Part shown: positions 1-5,753 of the stretch, one piece after another | How positions within the stretch are numbered: the stretch's first letter is position 1 | How the letters are laid out: each line of letters opens with the position of its first letter | Assembly (NCBI GenBank): GCA_023461135.1 | Contig: JAEWNX010000112.1 | Span: 1-5,753 of the forward strand | Reading direction: 5' to 3' | Length of the DNA: 5,753 bases | DNA from: Pseudomonadota bacterium | GTDB taxonomy: Bacteria; Pseudomonadota; Alphaproteobacteria; Caulobacterales; Aquidulcibacteraceae | The notes under the pieces: model-generated | Database searches by the model: none | Told to the model about the DNA's origin: nothing | What the model saw: the letters and a program-made list of their open reading frames with translations, nothing else | Translations under genes and position numbers: made by a program

Positions 1-1
1 G

Positions 2-2419
2 CGGTGGTCCGATCGGCGCGACGACTTCCGCACCGAAGTGCTCGATCTCGTCAAAGCCCAGCAGGTGAAGAACGCGATCATCGTGCCGGTGGGCGCCAAA
101 GGCGGCTTCTATCCGAAGCGCCTGCCGCCGCGCGGCGCGCCGGGTTACCAGGAAGGCGGCGTCGAAGCATACAAGACGTTCCTGCGCGGGCTCCTCGATA
201 TCACCGACAACATCGTTGGCGGCGAGACGAAGCCGCCGAACGCCGTCGTCCGTTGGGACGATGACGATCCATATCTTGTCGTCGCCGCCGACAAAGGCAC
301 GGCGACGTTCTCCGACATCGCCAACGGCATCAGCGCCGAATACGGCCACTGGCTGGGCGACGCCTTCGCGTCGGGCGGTTCGGTCGGCTACGACCACAAA
401 GCAATGGGCATCACAGCCCGCGGCGCCTGGGAAGCCGTGAAACGCCACTTCCGCGAGCTGGGCAAGAATATCCAGGAAGAGGAATTCACCGTCATCGGCG
501 TTGGCGACATGTCGGGCGATGTGTTCGGCAACGGCATGCTGCTGTCGCGCAAGATTCGGCTGTTGGGTGCGTTCGATCACCGCGACATCTTCATCGATCC
601 TAGTCCGAAGGATGTCGAAGCGAGCTGGGCCGAGCGCAAACGCCTGTTCGATCTGCCGCGCTCGAGCTGGCAGGATTACGACAAGAAGCTCATCTCCAAA
701 GGCGGCGGCGTCTTCTCGCGCAGTTCGAAGTCGATCGAAGTCTCCAAGGAAATGGCCAAGCTGACGGGGCTCGACAAGCCGCAGGTCACGCCCGCGGAAC
801 TGATGTCCGCGCTCCTCAAATCCGAGTGCGAACTGCTCTGGTTCGGCGGCATCGGCACCTACATCAAGGCGCGCAGCGAAACCCACGCCGATGTCGGCGA
901 CAAGACCAATGACGCGCTGCGCGTCGATGCGGAGGATGTGCGCGCCAAAGTCGTGGGCGAGGGCGCCAACCTCGGCGTCACGCAGCGCGGGCGCATCGCT
1001 TTCGCGCGGACGGGCGGCGCCAACAATACGGACGCCGTCGACAATTCCGCCGGCGTCGATACGTCGGACCACGAAGTCAACATCAAGATTCTGCTCGCCG
1101 ACGCCATTCGCGCCGGTGCGTTGAAGGCAGACAAGCGCGATGCGCTTCTCGCTTCGATGACGGACGGCGTCGCGCGGCACGTGCTGAAGCACAATTACGA
1201 TCAGACGCTCACGCTCAGCCTCAGTCAGGCCACGGCGTCCGCCGATCTCGACAGCCACGAGCGCTTCATCCAGCGCCTCGAAGCGGCGGGCAAGCTCGCG
1301 CGCCGCGTGGAGACGCTGCCGCTGACGACGGAGTTCGCCGCGCTGCGCGCCGCGCATCTGGGCCTGACGCGGCCCGAGCTTTCCAAACTCGTGGCCTACG
1401 CCAAGATCGATTTGTCGGACGCCTTGGCCGCCTCGCACGCCGCCGACGATCCGGCCTTCGCCGAGACGCTGAAGCGCTATTTCCCGGACGAACTCGGCAA
1501 GTTCGAGGCCTCGATGCAAAGCCACCGCCTGCGGCGCGACATCATCGCCACGCGCCTGGCCGACGACATCGTCAATCGCTGCGGCCCCACGTTCGTGGAC
1601 CGCATCCGCGAGGTCTCGCGCACCAACGCCGTCACCGTCGCCTGCGCCTTCGAAGCCGCGCGCCGCATTTTCGAACTCGAAGCGCTGGTCACGCGCATCA
1701 ACGCGCTCGACAACAAGGTCCCCGCAGCCGCGCAGACTGCATTACATCAACGTGTCGGCGGCGCGCTGCGCCGCGCGACCATGTACCTCTCGCGCAAGGG
1801 CGGCTTTGAAAGCGAGACGCCGCCATCGATTCTGGAAGTGGTGCAGATCTACAAGCAGCCCGTGGACGCACAACGCGCGTTCCTGTTCGACGATCTCAGC
1901 GCCATCGAGCGCGAGCGTGTCGAAGTCCGCCGCCGCTCGCTGACCGAACTGGGCGCTCCCGAGGATCTCGCGCAGGAGGCGGCGCTCCTGTCGCCGTTCA
2001 CCAACGCGCTCGACGTGGCCGATCTCGCGCGCAACGCGCGCTGGCCGATCCAATGGGCCGGCAGGCTCCATTGCGTGATCGGCGCGGAGTTTGGCCTCGA
2101 TGCGCTGCGCGACGCCGCCACGAACATGAAGCTCGAACAGCATTGGGATCGCCTCGTGCTGCGGCGTGCGGCGCAGGATTTCGGTGAGACACAGCTCAAG
2201 CTGGCCGAAGCCGCCGCGGGCCGCATCGGCGCGCCTCCGCCAAGTGCGGACAAGGCGTGGGCCGAGACCATGGGGCGCGAATGGATCGCTTCACTTGGCC
2301 AGCCGGCGCAAAATGCGCGCTCCGCGTTCAACGAATTGAACAGCCAGGGCCAGTGGACGTTCGCCAAGCTGATGCTGGTGGCGGCCGAGTTCAACGCGCT
2401 CCTGGCGTCGCTGCGTTAG
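2..2419 (+). CDS. NAD-dependent glutamate dehydrogenase, large type, C-terminal half (5' partial)
   Basis: The product oxidises L-glutamate to 2-oxoglutarate and ammonium with NAD+, in the cytoplasm; it is a catabolic enzyme linking amino-acid use to the TCA cycle. The open frame enters from the left edge at base 2 (first residues RWSDRRDDFRTE), so no start is present; 805 residues are visible of a family that is usually about 1,600 aa. Recognisable family blocks, numbered in this fragment, are VPVGAKGGF (29-37), the ADKGTATFSDIAN region (about 96-108), the Rossmann-type NAD-binding GVGDMSGDVFGNG (166-178), GGIGTYIK (282-289), VVGEGANLG (317-325) and the NTDAVDNSAGVDTSDHE block (342-358). The rest is the helical C-terminal region. 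There is no internal stop or frameshift. The family includes GdhB of Pseudomonas and GdhZ of Caulobacter; the latter has been linked to cell division control. It ends TAG and overlaps the convergent hydrolase gene by 29 bp. Confidence 0.96.
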   Translation, partial: RWSDRRDDFRTEVLDLVKAQQVKNAIIVPVGAKGGFYPKRLPPRGAPGYQEGGVEAYKTFLRGLLDITDNIVGGETKPPNAVVRWDDDDPYLVVAADKGTATFSDIANGISAEYGHWLGDAFASGGSVGYDHKAMGITARGAWEAVKRHFRELGKNIQEEEFTVIGVGDMSGDVFGNGMLLSRKIRLLGAFDHRDIFIDPSPKDVEASWAERKRLFDLPRSSWQDYDKKLISKGGGVFSRSSKSIEVSKEMAKLTGLDKPQVTPAELMSALLKSECELLWFGGIGTYIKARSETHADVGDKTNDALRVDAEDVRAKVVGEGANLGVTQRGRIAFARTGGANNTDAVDNSAGVDTSDHEVNIKILLADAIRAGALKADKRDALLASMTDGVARHVLKHNYDQTLTLSLSQATASADLDSHERFIQRLEAAGKLARRVETLPLTTEFAALRAAHLGLTRPELSKLVAYAKIDLSDALAASHAADDPAFAETLKRYFPDELGKFEASMQSHRLRRDIIATRLADDIVNRCGPTFVDRIREVSRTNAVTVACAFEAARRIFELEALVTRINALDNKVPAAAQTALHQRVGGALRRATMYLSRKGGFESETPPSILEVVQIYKQPVDAQRAFLFDDLSAIERERVEVRRRSLTELGAPEDLAQEAALLSPFTNALDVADLARNARWPIQWAGRLHCVIGAEFGLDALRDAATNMKLEQHWDRLVLRRAAQDFGETQLKLAEAAAGRIGAPPPSADKAWAETMGREWIASLGQPAQNARSAFNELNSQGQWTFAKLMLVAAEFNALLASLR

Positions 2420-3260
2420 GCGAAGTCAGAGACCCGATCAGCTCACGCAACAGCGTGTATTCGCGCTGCGTGGCGGCGGGATTGTAGCGCACGCGCGGAT
2501 CTTCGGCGAACTCGTCTTCGAAGGCGTGCGTGCAATCCTCGAAGAAATGGATGTCGATCGGCGCGCCCCGTGCGCGTTGACGCTCCAGAGGGCCGCGCGG
2601 CGTGCCGACGATGTAGTCACGCCCGCACAGCACGGCGACGCTGCGCGGCGCCATGCGCCAATCGCGCCGTCCAGCGTACGAGCCGACACTGGCGTACGGA
2701 TAGACGATCATGGTCCCGGCCAGCCCTTCGAGCGGTTCAGCGGGTAAATCATCGATCCCCGTCGCGCGCGCCATCTCAGCGCCGGAGCGCAACGCAAGCG
2801 CATCCATGATGGTCCAGCCGCCGTGGCTCCAGCCCATCGCGACGATGCGATCCGGTGCGGCCCAGCTTTGCGCACGCGCCCACGCGATCGCGGCATAGAG
2901 GTCGCCCGCGCGTTCGCGCCCTTGCAATTGCGCACCAGTGCAGACGGTGGCGAACGCGGCGACACGGCTGATCCGGCGCGGCGCAAAGGAATCGACCTGG
3001 ATCACCGCCGCGCCAGCTTCGGCAGCGACGCGCGCCATGCCTTCGGTGAACGGCCGCGGCCCGCCGCAGCCATGCAGCATGATGACGACCGGGAACGGCC
3101 CTGCGCCGTCAGGCCGCGTTACGGTGAAATGCGGCTGAAGGCGCTCAATGCGCCGTGCGACGGTTTCCGCGAACGCCTGCGCTGGCATGCAAAGTCCCAA
3201 TAGTGTCAGCGCCAAGATGGCGATGAGCAGTCCCGCTTCGCAAGATGGGCGGCGCAGCAC
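2391..3260 (-). CDS. Exported dienelactone hydrolase-family serine hydrolase
   Basis: This is a 289-aa alpha/beta-hydrolase of the dienelactone hydrolase type, probably a periplasmic or secreted esterase-like enzyme; the substrate is unknown. The N-terminus looks like a signal peptide: basic MLRRPSC, a hydrophobic core at about 11-25 (LLIAILALTLLGLCM), then likely cleavage after AQA (29) or AFA (31). Hydrolase landmarks are VVIMLHGCGG (58-67, oxyanion-hole loop), the nucleophile elbow GWSHGG with Ser145, an acid candidate Asp215 in LCGRD, and His245 in DCTHAF. The nucleophile is Ser, whereas classical chlorocatechol-pathway dienelactone hydrolases use Cys, so true dienelactone activity is doubtful. 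The start is GTG, 7 bp after the purH stop. No strong Shine-Dalgarno is visible, so translation is probably coupled to purH. Its 3' end lies inside the end of the convergent glutamate dehydrogenase gene. Family assignment is firm; function is open. Confidence 0.88.
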   Translation of the reverse strand: MLRRPSCEAGLLIAILALTLLGLCMPAQAFAETVARRIERLQPHFTVTRPDGAGPFPVVIMLHGCGGPRPFTEGMARVAAEAGAAVIQVDSFAPRRISRVAAFATVCTGAQLQGRERAGDLYAAIAWARAQSWAAPDRIVAMGWSHGGWTIMDALALRSGAEMARATGIDDLPAEPLEGLAGTMIVYPYASVGSYAGRRDWRMAPRSVAVLCGRDYIVGTPRGPLERQRARGAPIDIHFFEDCTHAFEDEFAEDPRVRYNPAATQREYTLLRELIGSLTSPNAATPGAR

Positions 3261-3267
3261 AGCACCA

Positions 3268-4854
3268 TCAGTGCCGGAAGTGGCGCATGCCGGTAAAGGC
3301 CATGGCGACCTCGGCTTCGTCGGCCGCCTTGATCACGTCTTCGTCGCGGATGGAGCCGCCGGGCTGGATGACCGCCGTGGAGCCGGCCTGCACCGCTTGC
3401 AAGAGCCCATCCGGGAAGGGGAAAAACGCGTCGGACGCGCATACCGAGCCGATCGTCTTCGGCTCGCGCCAGCCGTTTGCATGCGCGACGTCTTCGGCTT
3501 TCAGGCGCGCCACGCGCGCCGAGTCGACGCGGCTCATCTGGCCCGCGCCGATGCCGACCGTGGCGCCGTCCCGCGCGTAGATGATCGCGTTCGACTTCAC
3601 GTGCTTGGCCACCTTGAACGCGAAGATCATGTCGCGCACCTGCGCGTCAGTGGGCTTTTTCTTCGTGACGAATTTCAGGTCGGCCGCGGTCACGCGTCCG
3701 TTGTCGCGGTTCTGCACAAGAAAGCCGCCGGACACCGTTTTCAGCGCGAGGCCGGGTGTGGCCGCATCCGGCAGGCCCCCCGTCACCAATAGGCGCAAGT
3801 TCTTCTTCTTTGCGAACACGGCGACGGCGTCCTCGTCCGCGTCTGGCGCGATCACGACCTCGGTGAAAATCTCTGCGATCGCCTCGGCCGCGGCTTTGTC
3901 CAGCCTGCGGTTGAGGGCCACGATGCCGCCAAACGCGGAAACGGAATCGCATTCGAGCGCGCGCTTGTAGGCATCAAGAAGATTGCCGCCCGTCGCGACG
4001 CCGCACGGATTGGCGTGCTTGATGATGGCGACGGCCGCGCTCTCTTGGGGGTCGAACTCCGCCACCAATTCGAACGCTGCGTCGGTGTCGTTCAGATTGT
4101 TGTAGCTGAGCTCCTTGCCCTGGAGCTGCTTTGCGGTGGCGACGCCATAGCGCTGCTCTCCGGTTACATAGAACGCCGCGCCTTGATGGGGGTTTTCGCC
4201 GTAACGCAGCGATTGCTTCAGCTTGCCGCCAAGCGCGCGCCAAGCCGGCGCTCTCTCTTCGAGCTGCGTGGCATACCAAGCCGAAATTGCCGCATCGTAT
4301 GCGCCCGTACGTGAGAAGGCTTTGGCGGCTAAGCGCTTGCGCAACGCCAGTGGCGTGCCGCCGTGCGCCTTGGCTTCTTCTAGGATCGCGGCCATGTCGT
4401 CAGCGTCGGTGGCGACGGCGATCCAGCCGTAATTCTTCGCCGCCGCGCGGATCATCGCCGGCCCGCCAATGTCGATGTTCTCAATGCACTCGTCGAAGCC
4501 CGCACCGCGCGCGACCGTCGCTTCAAACGGATAAAGGTTCACATAGAGCACATCGAAGCCTTCAATGGCGTGCTCCTTCATCGCACGCGCGTGCTCCTTG
4601 TCGTCGCGCAGCGCGAGCAAGCCGCCATGCACCTTCGGGTGCAGCGTCTTCACCCGCCCATCCATCATCTCGGGAAAGCCGGTGACGCTGGAGACATCCT
4701 CGACGGCCAGCCCTGCGTCCTTGATCGCCTTGTGCGTGCCGCCGGTGGAGACGAGCTTCGCGCCCAGCCCAGCGAGCGCCCGGGCGTGGTCGATCAGCCC
4801 CGTCTTATCCGAAACCGAGATAAGCGCGCGCTTGATGGGGAGGATGTCGGTCAT
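3268..4854 (-). CDS. purH: Bifunctional AICAR transformylase/IMP cyclohydrolase
   Basis: PurH catalyses the last two steps of de novo purine synthesis in the cytoplasm: AICAR plus 10-formyl-tetrahydrofolate gives FAICAR, which is then closed to IMP. The 528-aa length matches the family (about 510-530). The N-terminal MGS-like cyclohydrolase domain (about 1-150) shows SDKTG (15-19), STGGT (36-40) and [18 protein letters not shown] (61-78). The C-terminal transformylase domain shows RYGENPHQ (217-224), [11 protein letters not shown] (277-287) with the catalytic Lys279-His280 pair, [12 protein letters not shown] (434-445) and [10 protein letters not shown] (474-483). It ends in the typical GMRHFRH. 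No key motif is missing. The ATG start is supported by GAAGG 7 nt upstream and by the family-like N-terminus. The hydrolase gene follows after 7 bp. The 135-bp leader upstream carries a repeat cluster that could influence expression. I see no obvious PurR-type operator or purine-riboswitch core, judged by eye. Confidence 0.98.
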   Translation of the reverse strand: MTDILPIKRALISVSDKTGLIDHARALAGLGAKLVSTGGTHKAIKDAGLAVEDVSSVTGFPEMMDGRVKTLHPKVHGGLLALRDDKEHARAMKEHAIEGFDVLYVNLYPFEATVARGAGFDECIENIDIGGPAMIRAAAKNYGWIAVATDADDMAAILEEAKAHGGTPLALRKRLAAKAFSRTGAYDAAISAWYATQLEERAPAWRALGGKLKQSLRYGENPHQGAAFYVTGEQRYGVATAKQLQGKELSYNNLNDTDAAFELVAEFDPQESAAVAIIKHANPCGVATGGNLLDAYKRALECDSVSAFGGIVALNRRLDKAAAEAIAEIFTEVVIAPDADEDAVAVFAKKKNLRLLVTGGLPDAATPGLALKTVSGGFLVQNRDNGRVTAADLKFVTKKKPTDAQVRDMIFAFKVAKHVKSNAIIYARDGATVGIGAGQMSRVDSARVARLKAEDVAHANGWREPKTIGSVCASDAFFPFPDGLLQAVQAGSTAVIQPGGSIRDEDVIKAADEAEVAMAFTGMRHFRH

Positions 4855-4861
4855 GGGTCTG

Positions 4862-4866
4862 CCTTC
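4862..4866 (-). promoter_or_regulatory. Ribosome binding site of purH
   Basis: On the minus strand GAAGG lies 7 nt before the purH ATG, a normal Shine-Dalgarno position. It supports the start at 4854. It lies outside the repeat cluster, about 20 bp from the nearest repeat unit. Confidence 0.7.
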
Positions 4867-4886
4867 GGCGGAATCGCTTCAACAAA

Positions 4887-4926
4887 GGCAATAAGGCAAT
4901 AGGGTGGTAGGGCAATAAGGGAATAG
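4887..4926 (+). repeat. Tandem 8-bp repeat, five units of GGCAATAR
   Basis: Five head-to-tail 8-bp units are visible: GGCAATAA, GGCAATAG, GGTGGTAG, GGCAATAA and GGGAATAG. Units 1, 2 and 4 fit GGCAATAR exactly, unit 5 has one mismatch and unit 3 has three. The array lies in the untranslated leader of purH, between its Shine-Dalgarno and the GC-rich hairpin at 4929-4945. The left part (CAATAAGGCAATA, 4889-4901) is exactly complementary to 4952-4964, giving a 13-bp inverted repeat with a 50-nt gap. An 8-bp period is not a multiple of three, which fits a non-coding role. Confidence 0.85.
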
Positions 4927-4928
4927 GA

Positions 4929-4945
4929 GGCGCGCTCTCCGCGCC
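4929..4945. repeat. GC-rich hairpin in the purH leader
   Basis: GGCGCG (4929-4934) and CGCGCC (4940-4945) form a perfect 6-bp stem around a 5-nt loop, CTCTC. It sits between the forward and inverted 8-bp repeat arrays. On the purH transcript it is not followed by a run of U, so it does not look like a standard intrinsic terminator. CTCCGCGCC (4937-4945) is also exactly complementary to 4976-4984, so this segment has two possible pairing partners. Confidence 0.65.
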
Positions 4946-4950
4946 CATCC

Positions 4951-4974
4951 ATATTGCCTTATTGTCCTACTGCC
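4951..4974 (-). repeat. Inverted copies of the 8-bp repeat, three units
   Basis: Read on the minus strand this segment is GGCAGTAG, GACAATAA, GGCAATAT: three in-register units, each one mismatch from GGCAATAR. It is the opposite-orientation counterpart of the array at 4887-4926, and includes the exact 13-bp complement (4952-4964) of 4889-4901. Together the arrays give the leader an inverted-repeat architecture flanking a GC-rich hairpin. Confidence 0.8.
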
Positions 4975-4975
4975 T

Positions 4976-4989
4976 GGCGCGGAGCGCGC
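4976..4989. repeat. GC-rich quasi-palindrome abutting the stop codon of the small membrane protein gene
   Basis: GCGCG (4977-4981) and CGCGC (4985-4989) can pair around a 3-nt loop. The segment begins directly after the TGA of the upstream 105-aa gene. It is a near-copy, in inverted sense, of 4930-4945: the two match over 14 bp apart from a 2-nt insertion. On the minus-strand transcript it could protect the 3' end of the upstream message or help to stop transcription, but no U-tract follows. Confidence 0.55.
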
Positions 4990-5307
4990 TCAGTTCGGGT
5001 ATTGCTCTTCGCGGCTCAGGAACATCCAGAAACCGGCGATGTAGAGAACGCCGGTGAAGAGATAGGCCACGCTCAGCGCGGTATCGATGCCGCGCCAGGA
5101 CATGCCGCCGATGACGCCATTGGCGATCAGCATCATCGCGATGGTGCCGAGCAGGACGATCCAGAACGCGAAGGCGGTGCCCAGGATCGGGCTGGTGCGG
5201 CCGACATAATCGCCGGTGGAATGTTCCGGAATGTGCTGGAAGCTCGGCAACGCCGAGATGAACCAGAAGATGGATTGAACCCACTTGTTGACTGGCTGAC
5301 CTGCCAT
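4990..5307 (-). CDS. Small two-helix membrane protein of unknown function
   Basis: I do not recognise this 105-aa protein. It has a short polar N-terminus (MAGQPVNK), a hydrophobic or amphipathic stretch at about 9-22 (WVQSIFWFISALPSF), a polar loop (QHIPEHSTGDYVGRTSP, 24-40), a strong membrane helix at about 41-66 (rich in F, W, I, L, M) and a second at about 77-97 (LSVAYLFTGVLYIAGFWMFL), ending in the charged tail SREEQYPN. This suggests an inner-membrane protein with two, perhaps three, membrane segments. No catalytic or metal-binding motif is evident. The coding call is good: the ATG has GGAG 7 nt upstream, composition is membrane-like, and the gene fits between two co-directional genes. 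It lies 92 bp after the heparinase-like gene and 135 bp before purH. Its position gives no clear clue to function. Confidence 0.8.
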   Translation of the reverse strand: MAGQPVNKWVQSIFWFISALPSFQHIPEHSTGDYVGRTSPILGTAFAFWIVLLGTIAMMLIANGVIGGMSWRGIDTALSVAYLFTGVLYIAGFWMFLSREEQYPN

Positions 5308-5314
5308 GATCGAT

Positions 5315-5318
5315 CTCC
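5315..5318 (-). promoter_or_regulatory. Ribosome binding site of the 105-aa membrane protein
   Basis: GGAG, within GGGGAGA on the minus strand, lies 7 nt before the ATG at 5307. This strong Shine-Dalgarno is the main support for that start over downstream alternatives. Confidence 0.7.
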
Positions 5319-5331
5319 CCGTCAGGCCTTC

Positions 5332-5361
5332 ATAATAGCGCGGCTTAGCTATCGAGCATCA
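5332..5361 (-). promoter_or_regulatory. Possible sigma-70-type promoter before the small membrane protein gene
   Basis: On the minus strand TATTAT (5332-5337) matches the -10 consensus TATAAT at five of six positions. An 18-nt spacer separates it from a poor -35 candidate, TGATGC (5356-5361). It lies in the 92-bp spacer between the heparinase-like gene and the 105-aa gene, about 25 bp before the ATG, leaving a short leader that still contains the Shine-Dalgarno. The spacer is AT-richer than its surroundings. This is a weak prediction; the gene may instead be read through from upstream. Confidence 0.25.
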
Positions 5362-5399
5362 TTTATTTGTCTGATCCGGCAGCGGAACCAGCGCTGGAC

Positions 5400-5753
5400 T
5401 CAGGCTCTCGTCAAAGCCCAGCGGATGCGGTTGGGCGGCGCCAGGCCGTGGCCCATTGGGTCGGCTTCGCCGGAGAGCACAATCTGGTGCGAATCGCGCA
5501 CGCTGCGTCCGCCCCAATAGATCGAGGGTTCGATGACGACGTTCGGCGCGTCGGTGCGGAGACGCCAGCGCTGTCCGCCGGGAGTTTCGAGCAGCGCCAC
5601 GTGGTGCTCGACCAATCGGGCGCGCACCGCGGGATGCAGATGGAAGCGCGCCACGAACGGAATCGGCTTCTTCGGCGCCGCCGCCTTGAGGCGCATCGGG
5701 CGGATCATCTCGTCGATGCCGCGCAGGTTCTTGCCCTCGTGATCGACGAACTG
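5400..5753 (-). CDS. Heparinase II/III-family protein, C-terminal end (5' partial)
   Basis: The frame runs in from the right edge with no start inside the window; the last 117 residues and a TGA stop are visible. The fragment matches the C-terminal beta-rich domain of heparinase II/III-like polysaccharide lyases: the FVDHEG and LRGIDEMIRP segment (2-19), RFHLHP (36-41), the PGGQRWRL strand region (58-65), EPSIYW (75-80), SHQIVLSG (88-95) and IRWALTR (110-116). The family cleaves uronic-acid polysaccharides by beta-elimination, but many alphaproteobacterial members near purH have no proven substrate. The catalytic residues lie in the missing N-terminal part, so activity cannot be judged here. 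An internal ATG at 5708 is not a credible start, since the family-like sequence continues upstream of it. It is the first of four co-directional genes ahead of purH and the hydrolase. Confidence 0.85.
   Translation of the reverse strand, partial: QFVDHEGKNLRGIDEMIRPMRLKAAAPKKPIPFVARFHLHPAVRARLVEHHVALLETPGGQRWRLRTDAPNVVIEPSIYWGGRSVRDSHQIVLSGEADPMGHGLAPPNRIRWALTRA

Noticed and set aside
1849..2394. 181-codon minus-strand open frame antisense to glutamate dehydrogenase
   Set aside because: Ser/Arg/Ala-rich shadow product without domains; the plus-strand frame carries continuous family-conserved sequence.
3148..3792. 214-codon plus-strand open frame antisense to purH and the start of the hydrolase
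   Set aside because: Low-complexity Arg/Ala/His/Asp composition, no recognisable motif, and full overlap with well-conserved purH coding sequence.
4131..4685. 184-codon plus-strand open frame antisense to purH
   Set aside because: Arg/Ser/Ala-rich shadow of purH in a GC-rich background.
4855..4989. CRISPR array or riboswitch in the repeat-rich purH leader
   Set aside because: The units are 8 bp with no spacers, unlike a CRISPR array, and I see no purine-riboswitch or other known aptamer core; it is better called a short repeat cluster.
4967..5284. Alternative minus-strand 105-codon frame overlapping the small membrane protein gene
   Set aside because: Arg/His-rich product without membrane segments. 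The other frame has a strong Shine-Dalgarno and a coherent membrane-protein composition.
5380..5397. Possible terminator after the heparinase-like gene: CAGCG/CGCTG stem with a 7-nt loop, plus the palindrome CCAGCGCTGG (5388-5397)
   Set aside because: The stem is only 5 bp and no U-run follows on the minus strand, so an intrinsic terminator cannot be supported.
4954..5520. 188-codon open frame on the plus strand across the small membrane protein gene and the heparinase end
   Set aside because: Its product is rich in D, H, A, R and E with no domain, typical of antisense translation of GC-rich genes. It starts inside the repeat cluster without a good ribosome binding site, and the minus-strand genes explain the region better.

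Overview
The window is GC-rich (roughly 60-65% by eye), densely coded chromosomal DNA. The gene content points to an alphaproteobacterium, probably near the Caulobacterales/Hyphomonadales: a 'large' NAD-dependent glutamate dehydrogenase, and a heparinase II/III-family gene upstream of purH on the same strand, an order I recall from several alphaproteobacteria. The order-level placement is inference from family knowledge, not from a marker gene.

Layout, left to right. Bases 2-2419 (+) are the C-terminal half of the NAD-glutamate dehydrogenase; its 5' half lies off the left edge. It converges on, and overlaps by 29 bp, an exported dienelactone-hydrolase-like serine hydrolase (2391-3260, -). That gene sits 7 bp downstream of purH (3268-4854, -), which encodes the bifunctional AICAR transformylase/IMP cyclohydrolase of purine synthesis. 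Upstream of purH, bases 4855-4989 form a 135-bp leader filled with a compact repeat cluster: 8-bp tandem units (GGCAATAR) in one orientation, a GC-rich hairpin, inverted copies of the same unit, and a second GC-rich quasi-palindrome touching the stop codon of the next gene. Then come a 105-aa two-helix membrane protein of unknown function (4990-5307, -), a 92-bp spacer with a possible promoter, and the C-terminus of a heparinase II/III-family protein (5400-5753, -) running off the right edge.

The four minus-strand genes are co-directional and may be read as one or two transcripts: heparinase-like gene, small membrane protein, purH, hydrolase. purH and the hydrolase are almost certainly co-transcribed. 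The repeat cluster between the small gene and purH could act as RNA structure separating or tuning the two. The two metabolic enzymes (glutamate catabolism and purine synthesis) are housekeeping. I see no tRNA, rRNA, CRISPR array, transposase or phage gene, and no gene-free stretch longer than 135 bp. The least explained elements are the 105-aa membrane protein and the repeat cluster in the purH leader; I find no convincing new multi-gene system.
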